Assembly: GCA_030770535.1 (NCBI GenBank) | Contig: JASVEC010000012.1 | Coordinates: forward strand, 1,240,001-1,304,000 | Direction: 5' to 3' | DNA from: Batkoa obscura | Lineage: Eukaryota > Entomophthoromycota > Entomophthoromycetes > Entomophthorales > Batkoaceae | DNA length: 64,000 nt | Shown here: one piece after another, positions 32,548 through 43,239 of the stretch | How positions within the stretch are numbered: position 1 is the stretch's first letter | Layout: each line of letters opens with the position of its first letter | Made by a program: the position numbers and the translations under genes | The notes under the pieces: model-generated | Told to the model about the DNA's origin: nothing | Database searches by the model: none | Seen by the model: the letters and a program-made list of their open reading frames with translations, nothing else

Positions 32548-33468
32548 ATGCCTGCCTTGATAACTGAAGTATATTCTGACCCTTATTTCAATATTGAAAC
32601 TGCTGCATCACCCCAAAGATCAAGACCAGATTCAATTGAACGAGCCCTTAGAAGACTATCACAAAAGTCATTAAGGGACGATATTGACAGTTTATTGATT
32701 TTAACAGATAACTCGTGGTTGGACGAACCCAAATATGTAAGAAAATCATTATCAACCACCAGTTTACCCATAATTACCGAAAAGTCACTAATCGAGAAAA
32801 GTTATATTGAAATGAATGGAACTGAAATGCAAAATAAGAAGAAAAAAAGGTTCTCTATTTTTAAAACATATTCTAATAGAGTAGCGAGTGAAGCCCCCAT
32901 AAAACTTGAAAAAAAATTACAAAAAAGATCCTCTTTCCTTGGAAGTTTAAGAAAATTGTTTGGACATAAAGCTAAAGTTGATTCTGAAAAGAGTGGTCGT
33001 ATTAAAGCAAAAAATTTATTTGATGATGACGATGGAATATTAGATGAATCAGATATATCACTTACTTTGTCGCTAAATGATGGTGGTATGCCATTTGATC
33101 TTGCAAATTCTACCTTAAGGACTACATATATGCATAGTCTTCAAAAATTACAATATAAAGAGCAACGTCCATTAGTTCAGCTCATGCTTATACATACTGT
33201 TGTTAATCGGCTACAAGATCATGTTAAAAGTACTGGAGCAATTCTTCCAGTTAATTGGTTACCACCTACAAAAACAGTTTATGCACGCCGTAGGAGCCTT
33301 CCTAACAATCTTAATACAAATAAAAGATTAACTTCTCGATCTGAGTCTGATCTTTCATCACAAACAAAAACGATATTTAACGTACAACGCGCAGCAAGAT
33401 CCCAGGATTTCTTCCCTGAGTTTTCTACTAATAACGAAGGGCTAAATTCAGTTTACCATGAAGTTTAA
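32548..33468 (+). CDS. Unrecognised basic, Ser-rich protein
   Basis: Single exon of 306 residues. The N-terminal half is Ser/Arg/Lys-rich with phosphosite-like patches (PQRSRPDSIERALRRLS, KKKKRFSIF, LQKRSSFLGSLRKLFG). An acidic stretch follows (DDDDGILDESD). Then comes the best-ordered part, about residues 188-235: LRTTYMHSLQKLQYKEQRPLV and MLIHTVVNRLQDHVKS, two helices that recall the short conserved module of fungal Zds-like or related regulators (xYxxSxxKL...RPLxxQxLIxN), though the match is by pattern only. No membrane segment or signal peptide. Probably a regulatory, phosphorylated cytosolic protein; function unknown. Confidence 0.7.
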   Translation: MPALITEVYSDPYFNIETAASPQRSRPDSIERALRRLSQKSLRDDIDSLLILTDNSWLDEPKYVRKSLSTTSLPIITEKSLIEKSYIEMNGTEMQNKKKKRFSIFKTYSNRVASEAPIKLEKKLQKRSSFLGSLRKLFGHKAKVDSEKSGRIKAKNLFDDDDGILDESDISLTLSLNDGGMPFDLANSTLRTTYMHSLQKLQYKEQRPLVQLMLIHTVVNRLQDHVKSTGAILPVNWLPPTKTVYARRRSLPNNLNTNKRLTSRSESDLSSQTKTIFNVQRAARSQDFFPEFSTNNEGLNSVYHEV

Positions 33469-35093
33469 CTCTGTTTTAAGAATCTACATTATTTAATTCC
33501 TTTTAATGACTTGGTCAAAAGTTTCATTTTTTTAATAAACCTGTATTTAAATATATTATAAATAACATTTCCACTTAGTGACTATTCAAGTTTTTAATTT
33601 TGGCTAATATGTTAATATTCAAGTATTTTGTTATTGACGAAATTAATGAAAATAGTAATCAATAGAACAATATTCAATTGAACCTCAAGTTTTCAATTTT
33701 TTTGTCACATTTTTATTATAATAAATTCTAAATAGTAATGTAGTAGCTAAATAAAAATATATTTAAAGTTTAAATGAAAGTAAATTTTATTAAAAAATGA
33801 AACAAAGATTTTTTTTAACATTAATGAAACTCGAGAATATAAGAAATATATTAATTCAAGAAGTTAATATTTTAGCGTTTATGGGATCAGAATGTTGTAA
33901 TCCTAACTTCCTGTATTTTGATTTTCCCACACAGCAAATTATGATACTATTTTGCCGAAACTGTTTTAAACTGTGTTTAATTTTATCCATTATGGACATT
34001 TTAATCTTGTTAAAAAATTTCATAATTAATTGTATTTAAGCTTATTATATTGTAATTAATTATTATTAATAAATAAGATACACTGTATTTTTAATTCTTT
34101 ATCGAAGTTAATAAAAGTTGTTACTGTTATCTTTAATTTATTATTGGCTAAATACTGCGATAAATCTATTTTTTGTTGGGAAAATAATTAAATTTGTAGA
34201 AAAAAGCACAAAGTTTAATTCTGTATTTAAAATTATAAATCTAGGAAATTTAATAAAATAACAATATCAAAATTACATAACGGTAATATTAAAATTATAT
34301 TGCTTTATAATAACTCAATATTGAATAAAAAATAAAAAGATAGGGTAATAGTTGAGTCATTGCTTTGATTAAACTTACTAGAATATGGATTCTTAAAGTC
34401 AAATTACTGTTAGGCTAAATTTGGTTTACTTGCGTTTAGGGTTTTTATATCTTACATCAGTTTGAGTGTATGAAATCTAGAGTATATTTTTATGTCATTT
34501 TTTAAATATCCGCAATGTTTTTTTACACTTTTTTAAATGACTAATTTTCTTTGCTCATAATTAAAGTTAATGTTCATAAGTTTACGTAATATATAATTTT
34601 ATCTTATTTTGAATTAAATATTACTTTCCATAATAACGATTTAATTAAAATTCAATCAACGTTTTCATAACAATATTGCCGATTCTACCACCATTTACCC
34701 CATTTGACTATTTATCATAATGTATTGAACCATCTATGTAATTTAAATTGATATAATATTGTAATTTTTTCATACTTGCATTGATGTCTACTATAACTCT
34801 TTCTTATTAAGCTCTGTTAGAATTAAATTTTAACCTGATAAGTTTAACTAACTCAATACCGCTTTAATTATGAAGTATGTAATTCAATTACATTCAGTGG
34901 TGATATTTAATACAAATGTTAAGAAACAAGTATTGATATTTTAGACATTTGTGAATTTCATTCAAAAGGATATGAAAAAAGTATTTTTTCATGCATAGCA
35001 TACCTTGAAAGAGTAAAAGCTCATAATGATTTGTTTTTAAGAAAATATGTGAGATAGTATGATAAAGAAGAAAAGTGATCAAAGTAAGATGCT

Positions 35094-35392
35094 AAACCTG
35101 AATTGAAAGTAATACTCCAATTTGATACGGCATCTTTTGCCTGCAAAGATTATATTCCATGGCTTCAAACCCGTTTTGTAAAGACTGGTCCAGGGAAAGA
35201 AGATAGAAGAAGAGGCAGAGGAAAAGTTACTGTAGTTACTTACTGAGAATCTAGTGTAACAAAAGTAAACTACCTAAAGACTATTAGAGATTATATAATC
35301 TTAGGGGGAACAGTGGAAGGGACGGAGATCATCAGTCAATTGTCAATAAGGAGGCCAAAAGTATGATAATAAGAGGAGGGCTTGAAATAAAG
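35094..35392 (+). other. GC-richer coding-like relic of unknown origin
   Basis: Base composition rises clearly above the surroundings. One frame reads as ordinary protein (LKVILQFDTASFACKDYIPW, then FVKTGPGKEDRRRGRGKV and VNYLKTIRDY), with no recognised domain. It looks like a fragment of an old gene or element, broken. It is immediately followed by MITE copies 11 and 12. Confidence 0.4.
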
Positions 35393-35420
35393 TCGATTTA
35401 AATTCATTTTTTAAGTTTTG

Positions 35421-35528
35421 ATATGAGAATGTATGTTTTTTTATGTTTAAGAATTTTACTAACAGTTTTTCCACTCAAATAGCGCTTAAAAGATGAAAAA
35501 AGTGGAAGTCAAAAAAAACACTCCCATA
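35421..35528 (-). mobile_element. MITE copy 11
   Basis: Starts ATATGAGAATGTATGTTTTT, core CAAATAGCGCTTAAAAGATG, ends AAACACTCCCATAT. Confidence 0.88.
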
Positions 35529-35559
35529 TTTTTTAAAGATTAATATGAAATGATCCCTA

Positions 35560-35664
35560 TATAGGGGTGTTTTTTTGGCTTCATCACTTTTTCCATCTTT
35601 TAAATGTTATTTGAGTGGGAAAATTGGTAGTAAAATCCTTAAACACAAAAATATATCCTCATAT
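35560..35664 (+). mobile_element. MITE copy 12
   Basis: Starts TATAGGGGTGTTTTTTTGGC, core TTTTAAATGTTATTTGAGTG, ends AATATATCCTCATATA. It lies 31 bases from copy 11 in the opposite orientation. Confidence 0.88.
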
Positions 35665-36288
35665 AGATGTTCTAATTTTAAGTGGAAAAACTTTCTTTAA
35701 AATGCTCCTATTCATTCGCCATTAGGCAAAATACTTAAGATCTTTAAAAAAAAGATCTACTCGTCTTGGACCAAGACTTCCTAAAACATTTTATTAGTCC
35801 TTCAAAGACTCGGTCTTGACATATTATCTCTCATTCTTCCTCTATTCAATTCCTTATTTTAAAATTTTACAATCATCAGGCTTTAACTTTTTCATGTCCT
35901 AGTAAACTATATCACTCATTATGGGTGAGTAATCTAAAAAAAATATTACTAATAATAATATTGATGTTAAACTAATAGTTATTTGAAACTTATTAATAAA
36001 AGGCTTAGACCTCTTACATTTAAAGTTGCTTTAACATTATTAGACAAATGCCTTATTTTGATATTAAAAGAATAATTGATAGAAAAAATTTAACTTTAAC
36101 TTTGTATATATGGGGGTGTCCGAATTGGTTTCAGAATTTAACTAGAAATTAATCCAAATTTTAAGTTTTTAAATTTGTAAGTCTTTAATGTATGATCAGC
36201 TAAATTTAAAAAGCTTAAAACTAAATATAAAAATTTAACTTAAAGACTTATTTTATTTATTTTATTTTATTTTTTTGATTATATGTTT

Positions 36289-36655
36289 GTGAAAGTTAGT
36301 ACTCAGTAATTGGAGTTAGAGCCAGTTTTAGCTTAGTTAACTGGCCGTAAGTCAAAAGGCCTTAGTTTATGTAGCTAATATAGATTTAAATCAATAGGAG
36401 TAATACGCAATAAGCTATGAGCTATGTAAAATAAATAGAATACAGGATACTACTGTAAAATCTACATAAGATATTGTCAGAAAGACTTAGTGGCTTTATT
36501 AAAAGTAAAATATTAGGGAACAATTCAATTAAAAAGCCTTGAGCTATTATGTTGAAGAATCTCTTTTATACCCCAACTAGTTTTGTAAACAAGTTAAGTG
36601 ATTATTATGCGATAATCAATCATAGAGCTGATGAAACGATATTTCACAGTGTTTT
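36289..36655 (+). repeat. Dispersed repeat with weak Pol III-like boxes, copy 2
   Basis: Starts TTGTGAAAGTTAGTACTCAG and ends near GATATTTCACAGTGTTTTGT. It matches copy 1 (4838-5330) throughout, apart from a longer middle segment in copy 1. Here it lies between the left terminal repeat and the transposase. Confidence 0.6.
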
Positions 36656-36739
36656 GTATTTTTTATTAAATATTCAATAGCTATATAATATATAATTATA
36701 TAATTATTTGACTTTATTTTTTATTAAAATAAAAACAAA

Positions 36740-38456
36740 ATGCAAGCTTTTATAACTAAATTTCGAAATGGAATTTCTAAAAAATTTAATACAATAAGGA
36801 GAAGCACATTATATGAACATTGTAATTCATTTACATCAATTTTAACAACTATTCACAATAACCCAGAGTTTATGGAATTTTATAATAAAACAAAAAAAGG
36901 AAAAGAAATGTCATTAAAGTTTACTATTAATAATAACAGACTTAATCAAGCAATGTATAAAATTAGTGTTTTAAGGGAAACAGGAAATAAAAACCAACAA
37001 GTAGCATTATTATCGACTATAGCTTCAGTATATTCTTTTGATGAATGTAAAAGTTTTGGATTTAATACAAGTAAAAATCAATATGATTATTCAAAAATAA
37101 TTAATAATAATAAAATATCAACGTTACGACCTACTATCAAAAATACAAAAAAAATTAGAGATGAGCAAATCGAGATTATTATACAATATTTACTTGATAA
37201 TTCAACTATTTCATCGAGATTTAGTAAAAAAAATAATGATAAATATTCGTCAGAGAATATATATATTAAATAAAAGTAGAAGAATGATATACAGTAAGTA
37301 TTTTAATGATTTAAAAGATAAAGCAGTAGCTAGGTCAACATTTTTCAAATATATACCAAATAATTTTAAAAATCCAGCAAGAAAAACAGATTTATGTAAT
37401 ATATGTGCCCAGTATACAGTTAGAAAAAAGTTATTTGAAAATAAAATAAATACAGCGACAGAAAATAAAGCAGAGATACAGGAATCTTTTAATAAAGAAA
37501 AAAGGTTATATAAATTACATGAATTTTGTGTTGATACTCAAAAAAACATACTTAATGAAACTATTGAAAAACTAAATAATAAAATTTATATAATAATTTT
37601 AGACTTTAAACAAAATATGGAAATAGGAACAAGACCAGATCCAATAAACTTAGATCATTATAATAAACAAGCTATATCAGTATTAGGGTTTGGCGTTTTG
37701 TATTTAAAAAACGATAAAACAATAGGCAAAATTTATTTTGATTACTTATCTGAAATATTAAATCATGATTCAGCATATGCAGGAGATTGTTTAATTGATT
37801 TAATATCTAAAGAGCCTTTGTTTAAAAAGTTTACAAAAATTAATATATGGGCAGATAAAGGATATCATTTTAAATCTCAAGAGTTTTTACATTATATATT
37901 TGAAGAAATTTATAAAATAAATAGTAGTTTAAATATTGATCTTAATTTTTCTGCCGAGCATCATGGAAAAAGTATAGTTGACGGACATTTTGGAAATCTT
38001 TCACAGTGGAAAAATAATCTTGAAGCATTAGGTAAAATAGAAGATATTGATCAATTAATTTCAAAATTTGAGATTTTTGTTTGTGAAAATAATAGATTTA
38101 ATAACTCAACTGTCAATAATGGGCAAATAAATATAATTTTTAAAAAGTATGAAAGAAACAAAGATATAATAAAAATAATAAAAATAAAAGGTGTTAAAAA
38201 GTATTTACATTTTATTAAATGTGGTGAAAAACTACACTGTTATCCAGTATCTGATAGATCAAAAAAAAGCGATATGATTTCAATTAAAGTTATAGAGTCT
38301 ATAGAAAATACAAAAATTAAAAGGTCAACCCCAGCTTATCTTACAAAAATAACTGAGAATTTAAAAGTTTCAATATTTAGTAAGCAAGTAAGTAGCTTAT
38401 TAGATGATAGAAATCAATTATTAAATGTTGATATTACTCAAATTAATAATAGCTAA
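36740..38456 (+). CDS. Transposase of the 2.87 kb DNA transposon, two overlapping frames
   Basis: Frame one (36740-37273, 177 residues) is basic and Asn-rich, as expected for DNA binding. Frame two (37161-38456) starts with residues out of register and then reads naturally from YILNKSRRMIYSKYF. The switch falls at the AT-dinucleotide run near 37257-37267, where one small length change would restore one frame; no good intron is seen there. Frame two has a CNIC motif (possible zinc site) and three acidic blocks resembling a DDE/D catalytic core: IILDFKQNMEIG, INIWADKGYHFKSQ and HHGKSIVDGHFGNLSQW. The HGKS...DG motif resembles uncharacterised transposases of animals and protists. I cannot place it in a named superfamily. 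Confidence 0.8.
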
Positions 38457-39088
38457 GTTAATAAATAGTCAAAGACCAAGTAGTTGTAATAATAAGTAAA
38501 AACTATTATTATACTGCTTGTGTTACATAGGGATGGTTAATTATAGTTTTGGGGCTAACCACTCCCTCCCATGCAGCTATTTATTAACTTAGCGATATAT
38601 TAATAATGTAATTATAACATTAAAATAATTTATTCATTTGATAGCAAATCTGCAGTGTTGAATATGAAACAGTTAATAATAAATATTTTTTAATAAAGTT
38701 ATATAAAAGTATATATTTATTTACATATTAAAACTTTGACTAATATCAATATACAGGCTATATTGGTAAAATCTTTGCTAATCCAGAAATTTATATTAAG
38801 TTTAATAAAAATTCCGCTAATTAACAATATAAATTATAACAAAATAATTTAAAACTGTGTCGGGTACTTTTGGCTTTTAATAAAGAATTTATTTTTATAG
38901 GATTTTAAGCAAAGTTTTAAAATATGAATATTTAAAAATTGGATAAAAAAATGAAACCAATTCGGACACCCCCATATATTTTTTATAGCCTTTTTTTAGC
39001 TATAAATAAAAAAAAAGATTTATTGTTAAAGCCTTATACTACTACTTGCTTTAAATGTCTTAAATTAAAATTAATAAAATAAAAATAT

Positions 39089-39194
39089 ATATGGGGATGT
39101 ATTTTTTTGTTTAAGAATTTTACCAACAATCTTTCCACTCAAATAACGCTTAAAAGGTGGAAAAAATAATGAAACCAAAAAAACACCCCCATAT
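39089..39194 (-). mobile_element. MITE copy 13
   Basis: Starts ATATGGGGATGTATTTTTTT, core CAAATAACGCTTAAAAGGTG, ends AAAACACCCCCATATG. It lies about 110 bases beyond the large transposon. Confidence 0.9.
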
Positions 39195-39332
39195 GTATTC
39201 TAAATAGAAAAAATATAAAATTACAAATTGGATTATTCCGTCATTCTTTGAACATGTTCTTATATCTGAATTACCAATTAAAATTAGTATAAGAATGGAC
39301 TAAAAAAATAAAAATAAAATATTTCCTTAATG

Positions 39333-41680
39333 ATGGCGCATACCCAAGTTGAATTAAAAATTAAATGCCAGTAAAGCCGTATCTTAATGAAATGATAAAT
39401 AATTAAAGACAATTAAAGGGATTTACCTGATTTAGATCATCTTTCAAAAAGTGATCCTCAAGTATTTTTATTGGTGGCAGACCCAATCACACAGCAATTT
39501 GATGAAAGTAGAATAAAAGGTTGTACAGAAGTAATTAAAGATAATCTAAACCCCGACTTTGCAAAAAGTTTCATTTTGGATTATAACTTTGAAACGTTAC
39601 AAAAATTAAGGTAGGAATCCATCAAGATTTGGGAAATAATAATAGCTTATATTTTAGATTTATTGCTGTTGATGTAGATAAATTTGACAAAAAAGATTGG
39701 AGAGATCAAGAATATATCGGTAGCTTTGATTGTACTTTAGGTCAAATTGGTATTTATTAGAAAATTGAAATTTAAAATTATCTAAGGTTATTCAATTAGC
39801 CTCAAGTCAAGGTCAAAGATTAACTGGAGCTTTGCGTAATGAACGTCGGCAATTAAAAAAAGGTTCAATTACAATTTTTTTTGAAGAATTGGCGGAATCA
39901 AAATCCAATTTAAAGTATTATTAGTTGATATAGTAAAAGTATAAATGCTCAATTTTATTTAGGTTGATAGTATCTGCTTCTAATATACCAAAAAAGGTAG
40001 CTATAGCTTTAATTATATATAACAGTTTATATCAACTATAAATTATAGAAATCTTTTTTTGGCTCTTCTTACCCAAGAACTTTTGTAACGATTTCAAAAA
40101 GTAGAGAAGACTTAAATTGGGTAATTGTACATAAAACTGAGATTAAAGATAAAATATCGAATCCATGTTGGGCTCCTATTGAAAGTATATTCTATTATAA
40201 TATACAATAACACAATACTATAAAATTAATTTTTAGTACCATTATCTAAATTATGTAATGGCGATTTAAATAGAGAACTAAAATTTGATTTGATAAAAAT
40301 TAGTTCAGATGGATGTAAGATATTAATATTTACTTTTAATAACTTTATTAACACCTTAAATTTAAATAGCACAAAAAATATTAGGAACGGCAGCAGTAAG
40401 TTTGTTTATTTTTGATGAATTGAAGTTTATATTTATTATTTAGAGCTCAGTAAATTTATTACGTTCTAATTTTGAAAAAAGACAAGACAGTGTCATTTTG
40501 AATTTGAAGGATGTAGATAAAGAAACTCCTAAACTAATGATTGACCAGCTTCATATAGTCCCTGGACCTTATTCCTTTTTAGATTATATACGATCAGGTG
40601 TACAAATATCATTTACTATGGCAATTGATTTTACGCAATCAAATGGAATACCTTCAAATCCTAATTCGCTTCATTATATTGATAGGTCTGGAAGATTTAA
40701 TCAATATCAAACTGCAATCAGATCAATAGGAGATATCATTGCACCCTATGATCATGACCAATTATTTCCTGTAAGTATATATTTTAATATGATTTTTGTA
40801 TTCATTCAATATGTTTAGGTGTATGGTTTTGGTGCTAGAGTTAATGGCAGTGTATCACATTGCTTCCCTTTAAACATGAATTACAATCAGGTAGATACAC
40901 TTAATTTATTGAATTGAAACTTTTTAAAACACTTTATAGCCAAAGGTACAAGGAGTAGATGGTATATTAAATACATATACTAATGTAATAAACACAATCG
41001 AATTGTATGGTCCAACTAATTTTAGCCCAGTAAGTAATATATTTTTACATAAAGCAAAACTAAAAAAATGAAAAGGTAATAAACGAAGTAGTACAAAAAG
41101 TAAATGGCACTAATATGAGATCCAATTACGAAATATTAGTTATATTGACAGGTAACTAATTTATAATAATCTATTGTTTGTAATTAACTAATGCTATTTT
41201 ATTAATTTAGATGGAGTAATAAGTGGTAAGATCACAAAACTAAGTAATCGACTATTAATTAATCTCTAATTTAATTATCAGATATGGAGCTCACTGTTAG
41301 GTCAATAGTGGATGCTTCTACACTTCCATTATCAATTATCATTGTTGGAGTTGGAAATGCTGATTTTAGTAACGTAAGCAATAAATATACTTTATATATC
41401 ATATATTAATACTTTAAAAGATGGAGCGTTTGGATGGAGATAATAAAAGATTATCAGTAAATTAATTTCAAGATTCTAAAAATAAATTTAACTTTATTTT
41501 TAGTATTTTGATAAGTTCGCCTCAAGGGATATAGTACAATTCGTTCCGATGCGAAACTTTATGCATGGTGCTGCACATTACTTGTTACCAAAAGCAGTTT
41601 TAGAAGAAGTACCAGATCAATTAAAATCATACATGTCAATGAATAACATTAACATCACATTACCACCTTCTTATAATTAA
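39333..41680 (+). CDS. Copine (C2-C2-vWA Ca2+-dependent phospholipid-binding protein)
   Basis: About fourteen short exons; the first is 39333-39370, the second starts at 39419, and the stop is at 41678-41680. The protein has a first C2 domain (ELKIKCQDLPDLDHLSKSDP, then KLRFIAVDVDKFD and EYIGSFDCTLGQI), a second C2 domain (VSASNIPKK, FFGSSYPRTFVTISKSREDL, KDKISNPCWAPIEV), and a von Willebrand A-like copine domain (FTMAIDFTQSNGIP, YQTAIRSIGDIIAPYDHDQLF, VYGFGARVNG, YEILVILTDGVISD, IIVGVGNADF, RDIVQFVPMRNF). Copines bind acidic membranes when Ca2+ rises and recruit partners. The GIP variant of the usual DFT-SNG motif is conserved. I expect it to be absent from Saccharomyces-like yeasts, so it informs the lineage. 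Middle exon borders are approximate. Confidence 0.93.
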
Positions 41681-41698
41681 TTTCTATAATAAAACGAT

Positions 41699-41727
41699 AA
41701 TTTTCATTTTCATTTTCATTTTCATAG
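41699..41727. repeat. ATTTTC microsatellite
   Basis: Four to five units of ATTTTC directly after the copine stop codon, in the likely 3' untranslated region. Confidence 0.75.
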
Positions 41728-41764
41728 TTTTCATAACATATTTATTTTTCATTGTATTATCTAG

Positions 41765-41890
41765 GGTATAAAGTTATGTTTAAATCATTTTTAATAATTT
41801 ACAGTATTACTGCTAAAATATCTTTAGGCGATCCTAAACCATAGGGGCCGCAAATCAATTCAGCTAATAAATTTGATTTAAATGTTGAGA
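41765..41890 (-). repeat. Coding-like fragment, inverted partner 1
   Basis: Read on the minus strand it gives STFKSNLLAELICGPYGLGS followed by PKDILAVIL and a stop. It pairs in reverse complement with about 42340-42445 around MITE copy 14. No protein family is recognised. Confidence 0.55.
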
Positions 41891-41959
41891 AATAAGATTG
41901 ACTAAGTAATTTGATAAAATTCAAAATAATAATTCAAGTTTTATCTAAATTTGTTTTAA

Positions 41960-42066
41960 ATATGTGGATGTATTTTTTTGTTTAATAATTTTACTAACAA
42001 TCTTTTCACTCAAATAGCGCTCAAAAATGGAAAAAATAATGAAGCCAAAAAAAACACCCCCATATA
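41960..42066 (-). mobile_element. MITE copy 14
   Basis: Starts ATATGTGGATGTATTTTTTT, core CAAATAGCGCTCAAAAATGG, ends AAAACACCCCCATATA. Confidence 0.9.
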
Positions 42067-42339
42067 TATTTTGAAGCTGCAAGTAAAACACAATAATATG
42101 AAAACTAAGTTATCAATTAGCAAAGGAATTAAAACTTATTAAACTAAATTATCTCACTACTAGTAAAAAAAATAAAAAAATAAGGATATAAGCAAATACA
42201 TGTTTATAAATGCCTAGATTTTCTTTTCCTTTTTAAACTAGTTTATCAATTAGACTTCTTAAATAAATATACATTGTAAGCTTTTAAATATTGCTTTTAT
42301 AATATTTTTTAATTTATTGACCTATAAAATTTAAATTGA

Positions 42340-42445
42340 CATTTAAATGAGATTTATTGGTTGAATTGATTTGTGGCCCTTATGGTTTAGAATCACCTAT
42401 CTTTAATATTGAGTTTAAAATTTTAGTAGCAATTATTACTGCTAC
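42340..42445 (+). repeat. Coding-like fragment, inverted partner 2
   Basis: Read on the plus strand it gives LLVELICGPYGLESP, clearly homologous to the minus-strand fragment at 41765-41890. Its open frame continues a little further (FKILVAIITATLFE) than its partner's, but contains an early stop upstream. Confidence 0.55.
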
Positions 42446-42553
42446 TCTATTCGAAATGCGAAAATAGAATTCTAACCAATTATATTTAGACAAATAGTTT
42501 TAACAGTATTTTGATATTTTTTTAATTACTTTTTATTCTTTTTTATATTAAAA

Positions 42554-43239
42554 ATGAAATTAATTTACCATAATAACTTTATTATTACATTATTAAGCTC
42601 AATCTTCTTCTTGATCTCTAGAGCAAACGCATCAAGAATCAGTTATGAGCTTGTTGGCTACGAAAACGCATGTTTCTATAATACCGCTTTAGAACGTCAT
42701 CTTAAAGCTTCTTTTTATTTTTCGGTAATTTAAACTAAATAATTTTAATAATAATTTAATATAAAATATTTTAGATCTATAGAGGAGATGATTTTGAAGT
42801 AGATTATAGTGTTAAAGGACCAGGAGATCGTCAACTTATTTTTGGCGCAAATGTACGCCAAGGAGATTATGTTTTTACTGCTAATGATATCGGAGAATAC
42901 AGTTTCTGTTTTTCAAACCCAACTGGAAATATCAAAATTATCGATTTTGAAATTATTTTTAATAGCTCCGATGAATATACATCACCACTTAAACTTAAGG
43001 ACCCCGAACATCTTAATACTATGGAAAAAAGTTTAGTTTCTATTCAAAAAATTTCTTCTTCTATCATGCGTGACCAACGTATATTTAGATCTCGTGAAGG
43101 CCGAAATGAAGCTGTTATTACTGATTTATCTGGACGTGTACATTATTATTCTGTTAGTGTTGTAATAATTGTTGGTGTTATGGCTATCATTCAAGTATTA
43201 GCAATTCGTTCATTCTTTGCAACAAAGAGTCGCCATTAA
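42554..43239 (+). CDS. p24/EMP24 family cargo receptor
   Basis: Two exons, 42554-42724 and 42775-43239, give 211 residues. There is a signal peptide (about 1-26), a GOLD domain with the conserved Cys pair (C40 and the Cys in YSFCFSN) and a coiled-coil segment before the membrane (MEKSLVSIQKISSSIMRDQR, then EGRNEA), followed by a C-terminal membrane helix (VVIIVGVMAIIQVLAI) and the short cytosolic tail RSFFATKSRH. The FF is the COPII-type export signal; the tail lacks a clear di-lysine COPI signal. p24 proteins form hetero-oligomers that sort cargo, including GPI-anchored proteins, between ER and Golgi. Confidence 0.93.

Larger units (their letters stand above)
33469..36106. other. Gene-poor repeat-bearing stretch
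   Basis: AT-rich sequence with short frames at 33797-34039 and 34894-35082 that I do not accept as genes. It contains the GC-richer coding-like relic (35094-35392) and MITE copies 11 and 12. Confidence 0.5.
36109..38976 (+). mobile_element. Near-complete DNA transposon with terminal inverted repeats
   Basis: 2,868 bases. Both ends carry the same 25-base inverted repeat, beginning TATGGGGGTGTCCGAATTGG and continuing GGTTTCA, flanked by TA on each side (36107-36108 and 38977-38978), which fits TA target duplication. Inside are a repeat with tRNA-like boxes (36289-36655), the transposase region (36740-38456) and a 520-base 3' tail. The right end is also found alone at 4339-4733. The termini resemble those of the MITEs in this window. 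The transposase is split in two overlapping frames, so this copy may not be active. Confidence 0.88.

Noticed and set aside
33797-34039. Possible 80-codon gene in the spacer after 33468
   Set aside because: AT-rich, no motif, and no plausible upstream or downstream exon.
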